Of a DNA stretch of 64,000 bases, positions 33,433 through 44,663 are shown one piece after another; the first letter of the stretch is position 1, and the number at the start of each line of letters is the position of its first letter. This stretch comes from Congeria kusceri. Its lineage: Eukaryota; Mollusca; Bivalvia; Myida; Dreissenidae. Position numbers and translations under genes: made by a program. The notes beneath the pieces were generated by a model. It was given only the letters and a program-made list of their open reading frames with translations, had not been told where the DNA came from and ran no database searches. Where the stretch lies: contig CM051027.1 in assembly GCA_027627225.1 (NCBI GenBank), positions 90,022,151-90,086,150 of the forward strand, in the 5' to 3' direction.

Positions 33433-34263
33433 TCATTTGGTGGATGATCCACAAAAAGGACACTCATCATCACGCCTTTTGTTTGCTTCGCTGCTGCAAC
33501 ACAGAACGACAATGTGTGCTTAAGCAAAATAATACAATTTAAGCTTCAAGCAACCGTTTTATAAACGTAATAAGATATTGTTTTGTAACAAAAATCGCTA
33601 ATGTAACAAACATGTATGAATCATTATTTAAAAAATAATATTCTTCGATCTTAGTTTGTTGTCAAACAAACACTATCGTCATTAAATAATATGTAGATTC
33701 ACACAAACGTGACAACATTTGTTTCAAAGTCAGAAAATCTTTTCGCCTACCTGACCAGTTCCTGATCCTGCATTTGTGCACTAGGAGACTTTGGTCGAAT
33801 GTCTAATGATTCCTGATTGGCGCCAAATATTGGCGACCAGCCTGATTGTAAATGTTAAATATTTTATGATTAATATGTATTATGTGTTCATAAGCAAAGC
33901 TAACATACCATGCATAGAGTCATGAAACGTATTCATATATATAGATATAAATGTTAATATATAATGAAGACTAATATTAAATATTATAAAAGTACACTTC
34001 ATATCGTAATGAAATTCTTGATTCGTTTTGTAATGATAACAAAATGATTTTTTAAACACTACTTACAATGTACACGAAATAAACATACTTCATCAGTTCA
34101 ATGCAAACATAACGTTTTCAAGAAAAGACAGAGTTTCAAATTTTCATAGACTTTACATAGTTTAATATTGCATTGAGCACATATTTGAAAGAAATGTACC
34201 TGCAACGCTGGCCAATCCAGCAAAATGTAACAGGTATACACTTATAATGACAAAATGCTTCAT
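33433..34263 (-). CDS. Three-exon secreted peptide precursor with CPFC peptide (peptide gene B)
   Basis: Exons on the minus strand are 34263-34200, 33841-33751 and 33493-33433. Exon 1 encodes MKHFVIISVYLLHFAGLASV, a signal peptide, ending in phase 1 at GTACAT. Exon 2 (acceptor CAATCAG, donor GTAGGC) encodes a spacer, WSPIFGANQESLDIRPKSPS and onward. Exon 3 (acceptor TGTTGCAG) encodes SEANKRR then DDECPFCGSSTK and a TGA. All phases agree and the precursor is 71 aa. Cleavage after KRR would release a 12-residue peptide whose only cysteines form CPFC, probably a tight ring or a redox pair. The gene matches gene C in exon lengths, phases, position of the basic site and motif. An IRPK string is shared with exon 3 of gene A. 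A second acceptor-like site just upstream of the ATG suggests a 5' non-coding exon. Confidence 0.7.
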
Positions 34264-36790
34264 CTCTTTGATTAAACAAATGACAACGTTGGTGAAACGT
34301 TGACTTAAATTAAGACTTCTCAGCAATCTGTTGCAATAAAACGCTCGTTAGTTACAATAATTTCTTTTCATGACGACATTACATACACATATATAATTGT
34401 AAGCATTTCATTCAACGCCATTAGTATGTCCTTATTATTTTCTGTAGTAATCTTTTCCTGAACAATCCCGCTATTCAACAATGCTGAAACATTCGACCAG
34501 CTGTCGAAAAGAAAACAACTCCAGGATCACATGTTTACAAGTGTCATACAGTGCTTTTCATTACAGTCTATGGGCGTCTATAGACTGTTATAATATACCA
34601 GAAACACATTTGACACAAATTGCGGAAACGTACTAATTTCACTGATTGCGATTTATTTTCCCTTTATACCGGTTCTCAGTAGTAAGTTCATAAAAATACA
34701 GAAGCAATATTTAACTTAATAGCTTTGTTCTAAAGGTTCTACGGGTACCAGAGCAATGGATCGTACAGCTATTGAAGGAAGTCCGAGTCACTGGTAGTTC
34801 CGGGTCACTTTAAACTTATTGGTTCTGAAAGTAATTGAAACCCTCCCATTTCGATTTTTATTTCCTGATGTTTGAACAGCAATACATTTGCAGTAAATCA
34901 CCAAAGTTTCAACTCTGTATGCTGATCAATGAACCGTAACTGGGTTTTATGAGTAATACATGTTGAAAAAATCTACCTGAACGTCGGTTGCAAAAACTAG
35001 CGTGCGTTTTGCTTACCGCGATAAAACATAATAATATCCGGTTAATGGGCACATTTATCGTATTTATTGGTAAATAAATATATATTCTTTGTATTGTATA
35101 CACAAAAAACTGCTTGCCAAATTATTGCAGAAAACAATGGTAATATCAACACATGTGTATTGGGGTGTTCCGGGTAAATTGAATATTGTTTAAGGGGGAT
35201 ATGTCAAGACATTTCTAATGTACATGCTTTATGGAATTTCTCCATGGGTTGGTTGAGTCAGTTTGATTAATGCACATTGTATGACAATTATTTATTGACC
35301 AATATATATTATTTGTTATACACATAAGCATATATTATAGGTATGTATCTGATTGGTTCGATTTACCCTTTCTATAAGTTATAAATAATGTAATAGCTTT
35401 TCATGGTATTTCGGACTGAAGACTGGTATCAGCCATGGGGCAAAGCAAGAAGACCATTCAATGTTTAATGTGTTCAGAAAGTTGATCTTATTAATATCAT
35501 TATTACAGTTCATCAATGTATGCAAGAGATAGTATATGTGTACATAATATGTATTCAAAAGCTGCCAGATTGTTTAGTATTGTCTTTTTAATACAAGCAG
35601 GGACTGGGAGTTCCATATTTAGAATGTTGTTTATACCTTTGTACACACTGATCTAGTACCTTTCACATACTAGTCTAGGGTACCATTTAGCTTTATGTTT
35701 ACATTTGACATATCATCATTTGCTGTACAGTCTGTAAACGTTCAAGTGAGGACCGTTATAACCATGGACGCGTAAATACAGGTAAATCAGAGGATTTATA
35801 AGCACAGACGATTGCAGCGTGTTTATAAACAGAAAAGCACTATTCCCCCTATTTGCAATAAATTGTTGATTGCCTCATCATCAACACAATTTAAACCGAC
35901 TATACTGCATATGTGTTTCAGATTGTTGATGTTACCATTGGACCGTTGCTATATGTTATCTTATGTTATCTTATACTATCATTACGTGTTTTGTTGATAT
36001 TATATTCTCAGGTTGTCAATTTATCAACATGCTTGTGATTGTTATCAAATTGTTGATCTGGTTGTTACTGGTCATACATATATGTTTAGAATCTATGTAC
36101 AATTACTATATTGCGTACGTGAATGCGCTTCGGATTGTGTATCGCATTCGGTTAATGTACAAATTTATTTTATTTCGCGTATTTTTTTATTTTACTTTTA
36201 GCTGGTAGTTTTACATTTAAGTTTACTAATCAGAGGCATTGGCAAACATTGATAAATTGTAAAATGATGTTTTGTTGCATTGAAAGATCTGAATGGCCAT
36301 GAAGGCTATCTGTCTTTGTGCCTGTTCATATATTGAACCACATCCTACATGAACTATAAATAAGATGGCAAACGTGGGAAAATCTTCAATATGCCCTAGC
36401 TACTATATTGTGATTATTTGTTGTCCGGTTCCAGAAATGAAAACATTTTCCTTGTGGTGTTGTTTGACAACTAATAAGTCAATTTGATAGTCAAAAATGC
36501 TTTTAAAACAAATCCTAAAGGAAACTATAGACGAAGTGTCAAATGACCCGGAACACATGTGCTTGATGCGGAACTCTCCTAATCAGTGCATACTGCTCAG
36601 TATTTAACAAAAATACTGGTCAAGTTGGTTTTCCTATAAAGTAAAAGCCATTTAAGGTTCTTATACCCCAAAAAAGTATTATTAAGTATCCTTGATGTAG
36701 AACTAATTTTAGCTTAGTAATAAAATAAACATACTTATATCTGTGTTATAGCATAGCTTTTTCGGTCTGTTTCGGTGCACAAGTTCACAT
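34264..36790. other. No supported gene
   Basis: Near 34505-34380 the minus strand is open for about 44 codons (beginning WSNVSALLNSGIVQEK) after a CGACAG acceptor-like site. It starts with the same GCTGGTCG as exon 2 of peptide gene B and might be a relic of a paralog, but no partner exons were found. The rest is AT-rich without signals. Confidence 0.35.
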
Positions 36791-37085
36791 GCTGATTTAT
36801 ATGTTGTAATGTTTCACCATTTGGCAGCAATACTTTTGAGATACGCGTGACACAAGTCCAAAAATGTTATTTTGGCTAAAAAAGAGCCATAACTCCGCCA
36901 ATGTCTGAAAAAAACTGCACCAAAATACCCAGGTGAACAAGCCCCGATGCCGATGAATATGCTTATAAAGTTTCATCACTCTAGCAGTTATACTTTGAGT
37001 TATGCTCAACACAAAAATCCGACAGAAGGAGGATGGACGGACGGACAAGGGCAAATCTATTGTCCCCCCTCTAATGTGGGGGCAT
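36790..37085. repeat. Dispersed repeat ending in GGACGGACGGACAAGGG
   Basis: The stretch with short GGAC repeats near 37030-37060 resembles a class of mollusc repeats with CCGT/GGAC ends. A similar (GTCC)n block lies at 53436. Confidence 0.4.
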
Positions 37086-37089
37086 AAAA

Positions 37090-37270
37090 AAACAGCCTAC
37101 AGACACTGCAAAATGTGTCTGACTGACAGACACATTTTGAAAATGTCAGACAGATCCAAAGTGTTCGCCAGACATTTTGTCTGACAGATCTGTTTCAAGT
37201 TCTACTTATTTCACAGTTTGCATCTGACTTACAATTTGGTTGTCTGACATAATGTTGTAGGCTGTCAGAC
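37090..37270. mobile_element. Small foldback element with ACAGCCTACA ends
   Basis: ACAGCCTACA near 37091 is mirrored by TGTAGGCTGT near 37254. Inside, AAAATGTGTCTG (37110-37121) and CAGACACATTTT (37127-37138) form a perfect 12-bp stem with a 5-base loop. TGTCTGACA words recur through the element. Confidence 0.55.
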
Positions 37271-37659
37271 AACGTGATTTTGTTTGTTTGTTTGGATTTT
37301 TCACCCCTCAAGTTTTGCGGTGTCTGGCCTATGAATGATGCAATCATTTGACCTAGTCCCAGAGGGGTATACTAATTTGTTAACGTCCAGCAATACATTC
37401 ATCCAGTGTTTAGGATGATTTTACCACCGCAGTTGAAGTATATTTAGCACTTCAGATCGTAAGTAAGTATGTTAATGAAGCATTAAATAAGCAAACAAAT
37501 TTTTCATAGTTCCCATAATTGGTTGTCTATTAGACAATTAAAATATCACAATCATCTGGTTGTCCAAACAATTTTTTGGTTGTCCCGGACTATAATTGGT
37601 TGTACATTGGACAACTAAAAGATCAAAACCTCGTTGTCCAAACGATTTTTGGTTGTCCC

Positions 37660-38045
37660 AGACAAAAGCCCTCAGGACAAAAGCCCACTCAATGTTTTTG
37701 TCATCCTGGACAAAAGCCCGCTCATTAAAAACATATCCATTTTTATGTATAAAAAGTTTAGACCTCGATTAATTTTAATTTACGCCTAATTACAGCAAAT
37801 GTTTTAATTTGTTACGTTTCTGGTGGTCACATAACTACTACAATATCTCTTATACCCCAAATACTTGCTACTTAATTTTATAATTAATAACAACAACATC
37901 ATGGCCTCACAGTAATCACAATTAATTACCGATTAAGTGTGGGTGATATTTAATAATTATAATTAAAGAATTTACATATTTATGTTGTGCGGGCTTTTGT
38001 CCGTCAATCAAAATTATGAGCGGGCTTATGTCTGGGTGTGTCAAA
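37660..38045. mobile_element. Repeat with AAAAGCCCGCTCAT inverted ends
   Basis: GACAAAAGCCC occurs three times between 37662 and 37722 and is mirrored by ATGAGCGGGCTT and GCGGGCTTTTGTCC near 37990-38030. Upstream (37510-37650) GGTTGTC words recur. Likely a nested MITE. Confidence 0.5.
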
Positions 38046-38803
38046 AACAATGTCCGGAGGAGGGGGGAACGGGAATCTGTGAATTTGAGTTTAACAACTG
38101 GCATGTTATATGGTATTGAAATCGAAAGAAGAAACACTGATCGTGATTCAGTAGTTTCAAATCATGCAAATGCATATTAAAATAAATAACAAATCTAGAT
38201 ATTTATCTGGTATGCTACGTTCCTATGAATTTGTGGTTCTTATCTTCAAAATATGTGCATGCGCACGGATGTTTGATACTTATAATCATATATATAAATT
38301 TTAAAACAAACTAAATCAAGTTACACATGTTTTGAACAAAATTTACGAAAAAAATCCACTGTTAAGATTGTTTACAAATAAACTGGCCTTTAACATCATG
38401 ACCTTAAACATCAAAATCGCCTAGATGCTTTCCTATTGATTTCGTGGTTTATGATTGGCTGTTCTAAAAATAGCTTCATTGGGTTTTCCCAACACAAATC
38501 CCGCTCTATGAGCCAGGGCCTTACCCAGGTCGTTTAAGCACCCCGGTGCAGGGCGCTTAAATTTTAACTTGAACATAACCGGGGCGCCTAAAATTGCTGT
38601 TGCGCTTATAAACATCGCCCGGGGCACGTATATTTTATGAATTAATTAGGTGTGTTGACTTCAGCAGACCGACAAATTCCTGCTGTGAAAGCTAATCTCT
38701 AACGTCAATCGAGAAACATATACACCCACTCAATCCTTTTGTGAATGATCAAAGCGAGTGTCACTTCGAAAATTTGAACAATTTACAGTTATTCCTAAGG
38801 AAT

Positions 38804-39558
38804 TATAGTGGCTTCGGCGAAACCCTGTTTCCGCGAATTGATTATAAATAGTAGGTGTTAAACCAGTTCGGCGAAAGTGATTAACAGTAGATAACACCTC
38901 TCACTAATTACAAAAAAGGTGTGAACTGATCGCCAGCATGGGTTGTTAGCATGACAGACACATTTTTAATAAGCTTGTTTTCGCACTTATTATGTACACT
39001 TGGCTTGACTTTAGCTAGTAGCACAGAGTTATTTGTGTTATTAGGCTGCTACTAGCAGAAATAATGACGTCTTTTAGACTGTACGGGATCCATACCTTAT
39101 TAACTGTGACATTGTTAACAATATTCATTGAATATATACGTTTGTAAATCTTGCCTGTTTGTATGTTATGTAAATGCAAATGTGTATATAAAATTAAGTT
39201 ATTATTTTGTTAAAATTTTTATTAAATAATTATAATAATAATAATAATAACAACAATAATAATGTCATAAAATTATGTTTGAAACTGTGCAATTCTTTTG
39301 CAATCATAAAATTAAATTGTTTATATTCTATAATATGCATGTGCTGATTATCAATAAAATAATTATTACATGTTTTCAAACGCGTTAAATGTTCTTAATT
39401 TCTTATGAAATTGTTAATTTGGGCAATTAACTATGGTCGATAATTGGTCTGTACACAATAAAGTTTGTTAACACTTGAGATATCACTTCGCCGAAACCAC
39501 CGCTCAACTACTACAGAAACCTTTTCACCGAAACGGTGTTACGCCGAAAGCTCCAGTA
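38804..39558. mobile_element. Non-coding DNA transposon with TTTCGGCGAAAC-like inverted ends
   Basis: The left end (TAGTGGCTTCGGCGAAACC then CTGTTTCCGCGAA) is mirrored at the right end, which read backward gives ACTGGAGCTTTCGGCGTAAC then ACCGTTTCGGTGAA. A second inner pair is TTCGGCGAAAGTGA versus TTCGGCGAAGTGA. No coding frame inside. Confidence 0.6.
39226..39262 (+). repeat. (AAT)n microsatellite
   Basis: Imperfect AAT triplet run with two AAC units. Confidence 0.7.
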
Positions 39559-40275
39559 ACCTTCATAAGCCGCAATCAATTACCGTGAAGCACTGCCCTG
39601 TAGGCGGAGTTTCATCATGCAGTGAAATCAATGTAAGCCAATAGAAACGCTCAGTTTATGTTTGCTTAGGAATGACATTATGATTGACCAATAGGCACAA
39701 TAGCCATGTATCCACACACAAATAACCTAATACGCGCATCAAAGCGTATTATCGACCGTAAAGCAATTGCTCACCCAATGTCTATTTTATAATGTCCACA
39801 CTTATTTATTTGATGAATTTACAAACTGCCAAATATCAGTCAGAAATTAGCTAATATGAAATCGTAATCGGAAGAGCCTATCAGTGTTACAGTTGTAGTT
39901 TCGTAAACACACACTGTACTGTTGGTGTACATGTATGCCATGTAAAACCCGTGTTTTCTACAAAAGAGCGCAAAATATCTGCTGACAACCATGACGTCAC
40001 GCTCCACGCATGGAAAGCGTGCATGTACCGACTTAGTTTAAACATATTTATTTCTCGTGTACAACTAGCAAATATACAAATAGATGCACAATGCAATAAG
40101 AATAAGAAAAGGATTGAAACGAAAGAATTAAATTTTATATAGTTTCTCTCCTTGAAATAGTTTTTACACATATAGATGGCAAGGTTTTATAGAACAAACA
40201 ACAAGCATTGAAGCCAGATAAAGATGTATATGTTATAGGTATTCTAAGTTTTAGAAAGACAAACGAGTGAGGCGA

Positions 40276-40326
40276 GAAAAAAAAAACAAAAAACAAACAA
40301 ACAAACAAAAAAAAAAAAAAAAAAAG
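40276..40326 (+). repeat. A-rich (CAAA)n tract
   Basis: Runs of A and CAAA units 80 bases beyond the 3' side of the LINE. The strand is opposite to a sense poly(A) tail, so it is not the tail of that LINE. Confidence 0.7.
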
Positions 40327-40406
40327 GATAAAAAACAAAATAAGGAGTGGAGGACTGTGATGCACGGAATAAATAAACAGCTGACGACGGAATCGGAATA
40401 GGATTG

Positions 40407-40840
40407 TTAAGAAAATCGTCGGGATTCGCTTAAATACTCTTGGACGTGAAGAAATATGGTGGAATTTACATTATCGTCTAGATTTATATTGCCGAATAAT
40501 ATTACATTGAGGTCTACGTTGCTACTTATTCTATAAATATTGTTAATTAATTTAGCTCGTATTGTGTTAAGATATGGGCACATAAAAAAGAAGTGATGAT
40601 TCGATTCAATATCACCACAGGAACACAGTGGGGAAGCAACGACATGTTTTACATAGAGATGTTCATTTAGCGAACTTGAATTGGTTCTTAGCCTCGTATG
40701 AAGTATTTGTAGATAGCGCTTACCGACATAATAGTACGAAGGGTTCTTGACTACGTTTCGGTTAAGATTGTACTTAAAGATATTCAACGAGTCGCTATTT
40801 TTTACTAATTCTGGTAAACTATTGTCTAATAACTGCGGGT
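40407..40840 (-). CDS. LINE ORF2 C-terminal domain with CSCG...H...C zinc-like motif
   Basis: In a shifted frame the C-terminal part continues as NSLPELVKNSDSLNIFKYNL, a YYVGKRYLQILHTRLRTNSS block and SPLCSCGDIESNHHFFFMCP, a CCHC-like zinc motif common at the end of such LINE proteins. It runs to a stop near 40407. One frameshift near 40840 separates it from the RT. Confidence 0.75.
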
Positions 40841-42099
40841 AAGAACGAATTATAATAAAGAGTAGATCTAGTTTCTGATGTACGAAGATCATTAGCGTTT
40901 CGAAGATTATACCTAGAAACAGAACCAATATGTTGAGGTACCAGATCCATCAAATACTGAGGTGTAAGTAAATTTTGCATTTTGTAAAATAAAATAAGTT
41001 GATGTTTATCGCGTCGATCTTGCAAAGGTTCCCATTTAATTTCGTTATGTAATTCTGATAGGGAAACTAACTTTGATGATCCACATGCAATTCGTGCCGC
41101 TTCGTTTTGAATTTTGTCTAATTCGTGTTTTTCTGCCTGGGTACAATTATCCCATATTACATCTGAGTATTCTAATAAGGGGCGTATAAACGAAGTATAA
41201 ATTATTTCGAGCGAGTTTCGGTCAAGTTTGAATCTCAATTTGCGCATAATATTAATTCTACTCCAGGCTTTGTCTGTTATATATTTAATATGCATGTGCC
41301 ATTTGCAATCGTTCGAAAGAATAACTCCGAGATGTTTATGAGAACTGACATCTAGTATATTTGTGGAGAGCATTGTAAAGTGATATTGATTTGGTTGTTG
41401 TTTTCTTGAGAAAGTTAATGTTTCTGACTTGGAGGGGTTAAATGCAACATGCCATTTTAGAGCCCAGTTAGATATTTTGTCGATGTCGTTTTGTAATATT
41501 GCATTTGAGGTGTTAGGGTCATCTATAATTATGTATAAGGATGTGTCGTCAGCAAAAAGGCGAATATTACTTTGGATATCATTAACAATATCGTTTATAA
41601 AGATTAAAAATAATAAGGGCCCTAATATAGAGCCCTGGGGGACACCAGCTTCAAGTGTGGCCCAGTTAGAGCATGCGCCTGGGAGCACTACGCGTTGGCG
41701 TCTTCCATGTAGGTAGTTTACAAACCAAGAATGTAACCTTCCGCGAATGCCAATAGCTTGGAGTTTGAGTAACAGACCTTGGTGCCAGACCTTGTCAAAG
41801 GCCTTACTGATGTCAAAAAATACAGCTTTAACCTCTAGCCCATTGTCAAGGGCTTTGCAGAACGTATCGTATACATAGGTAAGTTGATTTGTGGTAGAGT
41901 CACCCGGCAAGAACCCGGACTGAAATGAGGTAAGTATTCTATTATTAATGAGATGGTTATAAACATGTTTAAATATTAATTTTTCAAAAACTTTTTCCAT
42001 TGTATTAAGCAGCGAAATTGGTCGATAGTTACTTACTACTTTTGGATCACCCTTTTTAAAAACTGCACTGACATTAGCTTCTTTCCAACAGCTGGGCAA
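40819..42099 (-). CDS. LINE ORF2 reverse transcriptase
   Basis: The frame gives about 426 residues. It starts PSCWKEANVSAVFKKGDPK, then NYRPISLLNTMEKVFEK, FDISKAFDKVWHQGLL, AGVPQGSILGPLLFLIFIND and the catalytic LFADDTSLY box, followed by the thumb (RKLRFKLDRNSLEIIYTS) and a C-terminal helix region. These are the RT motifs of a CR1/jockey-like LINE (family knowledge). The true frame begins upstream (a GPDGISNRILKE block near 42200) and is linked to the endonuclease by a frame broken near 42370. At the end the frame leaves the family sequence near SFLPAVIRQ (about 40840). Confidence 0.85.
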   Translation of the reverse strand: MPSCWKEANVSAVFKKGDPKVVSNYRPISLLNTMEKVFEKLIFKHVYNHLINNRILTSFQSGFLPGDSTTNQLTYVYDTFCKALDNGLEVKAVFFDISKAFDKVWHQGLLLKLQAIGIRGRLHSWFVNYLHGRRQRVVLPGACSNWATLEAGVPQGSILGPLLFLIFINDIVNDIQSNIRLFADDTSLYIIIDDPNTSNAILQNDIDKISNWALKWHVAFNPSKSETLTFSRKQQPNQYHFTMLSTNILDVSSHKHLGVILSNDCKWHMHIKYITDKAWSRINIMRKLRFKLDRNSLEIIYTSFIRPLLEYSDVIWDNCTQAEKHELDKIQNEAARIACGSSKLVSLSELHNEIKWEPLQDRRDKHQLILFYKMQNLLTPQYLMDLVPQHIGSVSRYNLRNANDLRTSETRSTLYYNSFLPAVIRQ

Positions 42100-42464
42100 T
42101 ATACATTTGTTGAGCGAGAAATTAAAGAAGTCACATAGAGGAGTGGACAGTTCAACCCGACACTCTTTTAAAATACGGTTACTTATACCATCAGGCCCAG
42201 ACGCTTTGTCAACAGAAAGTGACTTAAGAATATCGTGAACATCAGTAGGTGTGATAATGATCGACTCAAGCGAGTTTGCAATTGGTACATAGATGGGCTC
42301 CGGTGCGTCGTCGTTATTAATGTAAATTTTTGACTGACTTTCACAAAAGTTGTTTAGATGTTCGCTTTCTCACAACAATCAGTTGAAGTGGAGTTGTCGG
42401 CAGGATTCACGAGCGCAGATATAATGTTATTATTAGGCTTATTGATAAATGACTTCAGAATCCT

Positions 42465-43361
42465 TCACCAGTCCTTAGGTGCAAGATTGTTGTGTTTAAG
42501 TTTTACACTTAACCTTTCGTAGTAATTCTCTTTAGCTTGTCTAATTAATAATATGGTCTTGTTTCTTATTGTTCGAAATTTGGACCAATAATAGTTAGAA
42601 TTTTTCGATTTTGCATATCGGTAAGCCCGTTTTCGTTTTCTTATCATACGGCGTATCTGTGTATTGAGCCAGGGAGCGTCACGCGGTTTTATTTTTATTA
42701 TCCTGTTTGGGATACAATGTTTAGCATTACCGATAATAGTATCGGTGATATTAGTGCAATATGGGTCAACATCAATACTTGCAATAGTATTCCAATCAAA
42801 TGTAGAAAAACTTTCACGTAACATATCGTAATTACCATCGTCATGTTTCCACAAATGACGCTCATATGCTTTCGCATTTGGCTTATTATATTTAAATAGA
42901 CCATATATAGGACAATGGTAGCGATGTTGTTGATCAATAAAAGGTTCGCCGACACCTGATAATGCCAGGCTTTCTGGATTACTTACTAATAATAAATCCA
43001 GAATTGACGAAGACCTTTCCGTAAAATACGTTGGTTCGTCAATAACTTTAACAAGACTGTACTCTTCACACCAAGAATCTAGTTTTCTAATTAATATAGG
43101 TTGACTGTTATTTAGGTTAAAATCACCGGTTATTATGATATCAGAAATGCCTGTTTCGACTGCTAAACCAATAGAATCGTCAATTAAATTCGTGTATGAT
43201 GCATCTGCGTTTGGTGATCTATAAAATAACCCAAATAGGGCACGCTTTTTACTCTTAAAGTGGATTTCAATCCAAATGCATTCTAATGAATTAAGTTCAA
43301 GGTCAAATCTGCGTTCGTAGTGGATAGAATCTTTTACATATAACATGTACCGACTTAACAT
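42465..43361 (-). CDS. LINE ORF2 endonuclease domain, partial
   Basis: About 298 residues with the C-terminal half of an APE-type endonuclease: IWIEIHFKSKKRALFGLFYRS, DIIITGDFNLNNSQPI, and a FIDQQHRYHCPIYGLF block with the terminal histidine region. It would nick the target DNA to prime reverse transcription. The N-terminal part with the first catalytic residues is not present upstream, so the domain is incomplete. The frame ends at a TGA after LAPKDW. Reading on in the same frame gives RILKSFINKPNNN..., showing that the stop is a mutation and not the true end. Confidence 0.75.
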   Translation of the reverse strand: MLSRYMLYVKDSIHYERRFDLELNSLECIWIEIHFKSKKRALFGLFYRSPNADASYTNLIDDSIGLAVETGISDIIITGDFNLNNSQPILIRKLDSWCEEYSLVKVIDEPTYFTERSSSILDLLLVSNPESLALSGVGEPFIDQQHRYHCPIYGLFKYNKPNAKAYERHLWKHDDGNYDMLRESFSTFDWNTIASIDVDPYCTNITDTIIGNAKHCIPNRIIKIKPRDAPWLNTQIRRMIRKRKRAYRYAKSKNSNYYWSKFRTIRNKTILLIRQAKENYYERLSVKLKHNNLAPKDW

Positions 43362-43399
43362 TTGATACGCATAGGCACGACGTGCACGAGGAAATTTTC

Positions 43400-44440
43400 C
43401 AACCGTTTATGCAAGAAGCATGTATAATATACATTTATTTTAATCAAGATCTTTACAATTCACCAATTATTTAATCAGTACTAAGTTCAACATTTGTAAC
43501 GATTAAAACATAGTTATAACACTAAACACATGCCCATATGAACATGATTAATAAAAAAAAGATGCTCTGTAAGTAGATCGAGTGTAACCTAAAAATTCGA
43601 GAATAACGAGGATAGTGGGTTTGAACATGACGTCACTGTGCGAATGTGATACATCAGAAAAAAATTATTATTACTTTCAGTTTCGCAACAACAATTATAC
43701 TTTTACTTTTAAAAGATTAGAGGTATACCGTTTAAACAGTGATGTTTCGTTGATTTCATTTCGTTAAAAGGTTTACACAAAATTTAAAACATGTTAGCCG
43801 TACATTTAAGAGCTAAAACGCACCAGATAACGTCAATTGACATGTTCCGCAAGAAAATTTTTCGAGGTACGGAGGGGATAGACCTCTCTAACCCACCCCT
43901 TTTGGGACCCGAGTGCCTGAAAAAAATCCTGGGGAAGGCCCTGTGTGGGGTAGTCAATTAAACAGGCATGGTGTTTTGGGTTGCATACGTCATTCAAATG
44001 TTTATAAAATGCAAACCTGTAACCACACTGTAATTTTCTTTAACAATCGATAGGAACCACGAAATTGATAAGAAACTACGATATTTTCCTTTAGTTATTG
44101 GTCCTTAATCAGTAGACTAAATTACAAGACATTAATACAAGAGAAATAGTAAGTTATAGGGTATATGTAATAATATGTATAATTAAAAAGGACACTGACA
44201 ATAAAACTTTAGGGTGAAATGTCCTCAAGCAAAATGTCTCAGGATGAAACATGTTTTGGAGCGAAACGTCCATTTGGCATTGTGCATAAACGGTTTTTCT
44301 GAGGAAGAAGTCATGAAAACCTCTTAAACCAATATGAAACTTTTCGATATGGTTCAATAAATATATTCAATACAATAGCATTTTTTACAGTTACAAAAAT
44401 AATTATTATAAAAAACTGCAACATGAAAATAACCAGAGAA
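43400..44440. other. No supported gene
   Basis: AT-rich. Near 43870-43950 is a GC-richer block of dispersed-repeat type. Near 44205-44275 the words AAATGTCCTCAAGC, AAATGTCTCAGGATG and AAACGTCC recur as a weak repeat. Confidence 0.4.
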
Positions 44441-44451
44441 TTAAATTCGAC

Positions 44452-44663
44452 CTTGACAACAACAGCTCCCCAGCCACTCTGACTGAAGTCATTGGAATGG
44501 CCGTGAAAACATCGCATAAAATTACTTCTTTCTAACTTTAACACACAAGTATTTAATTTGCTTTAAACACACAAATACAATTAATTAATAAATAGTTATT
44601 CTTAATCTTAATGTTAAAACAAAAACTTACCATACGTTTGCCGTACGTTAGGCCAAGCGCCAT
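44452..44663 (-). CDS. Candidate first two exons of an unrecognised gene
   Basis: On the minus strand an ATG in a CCAAGATGGCGC context (44663-44661, YY1-like and typical of start regions) opens MALGLTYGKRM and ends at a perfect GTAAGT donor (44630). A second open exon in matching phase (44531-44452) reads CDVFTAIPMTSVRVAGELLL. Its acceptor (GTTAG) and donor (GTCGAA) are weak, and no third exon was found. It may also be part of a mobile element. Confidence 0.3.

Larger units (their letters stand above)
40407..43361 (-). mobile_element. LINE retrotransposon (endonuclease-RT), 5'-truncated and frame-broken
   Basis: Three minus-strand segments line up as one ORF2: endonuclease (43361-42465), RT (42099-40819) and C-terminal domain (from about 40840 to 40407). 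Breaks are a TGA at the end of the first segment where the family has a codon, a frameshift near 42370 and another near 40840. The 5' part of the endonuclease is missing. The fragments at 26.5 and 45.5 kb belong to the same or a near family. Confidence 0.8.

Noticed and set aside
35812..36208. Overlapping plus-strand open frames of 60-80 codons
   Set aside because: AT-rich chance readings with overlapping frames and no motif.
41429..41716. Plus-strand open frame of about 95 codons within the LINE
   Set aside because: It is the opposite strand of the LINE reverse transcriptase and has no motif of its own.
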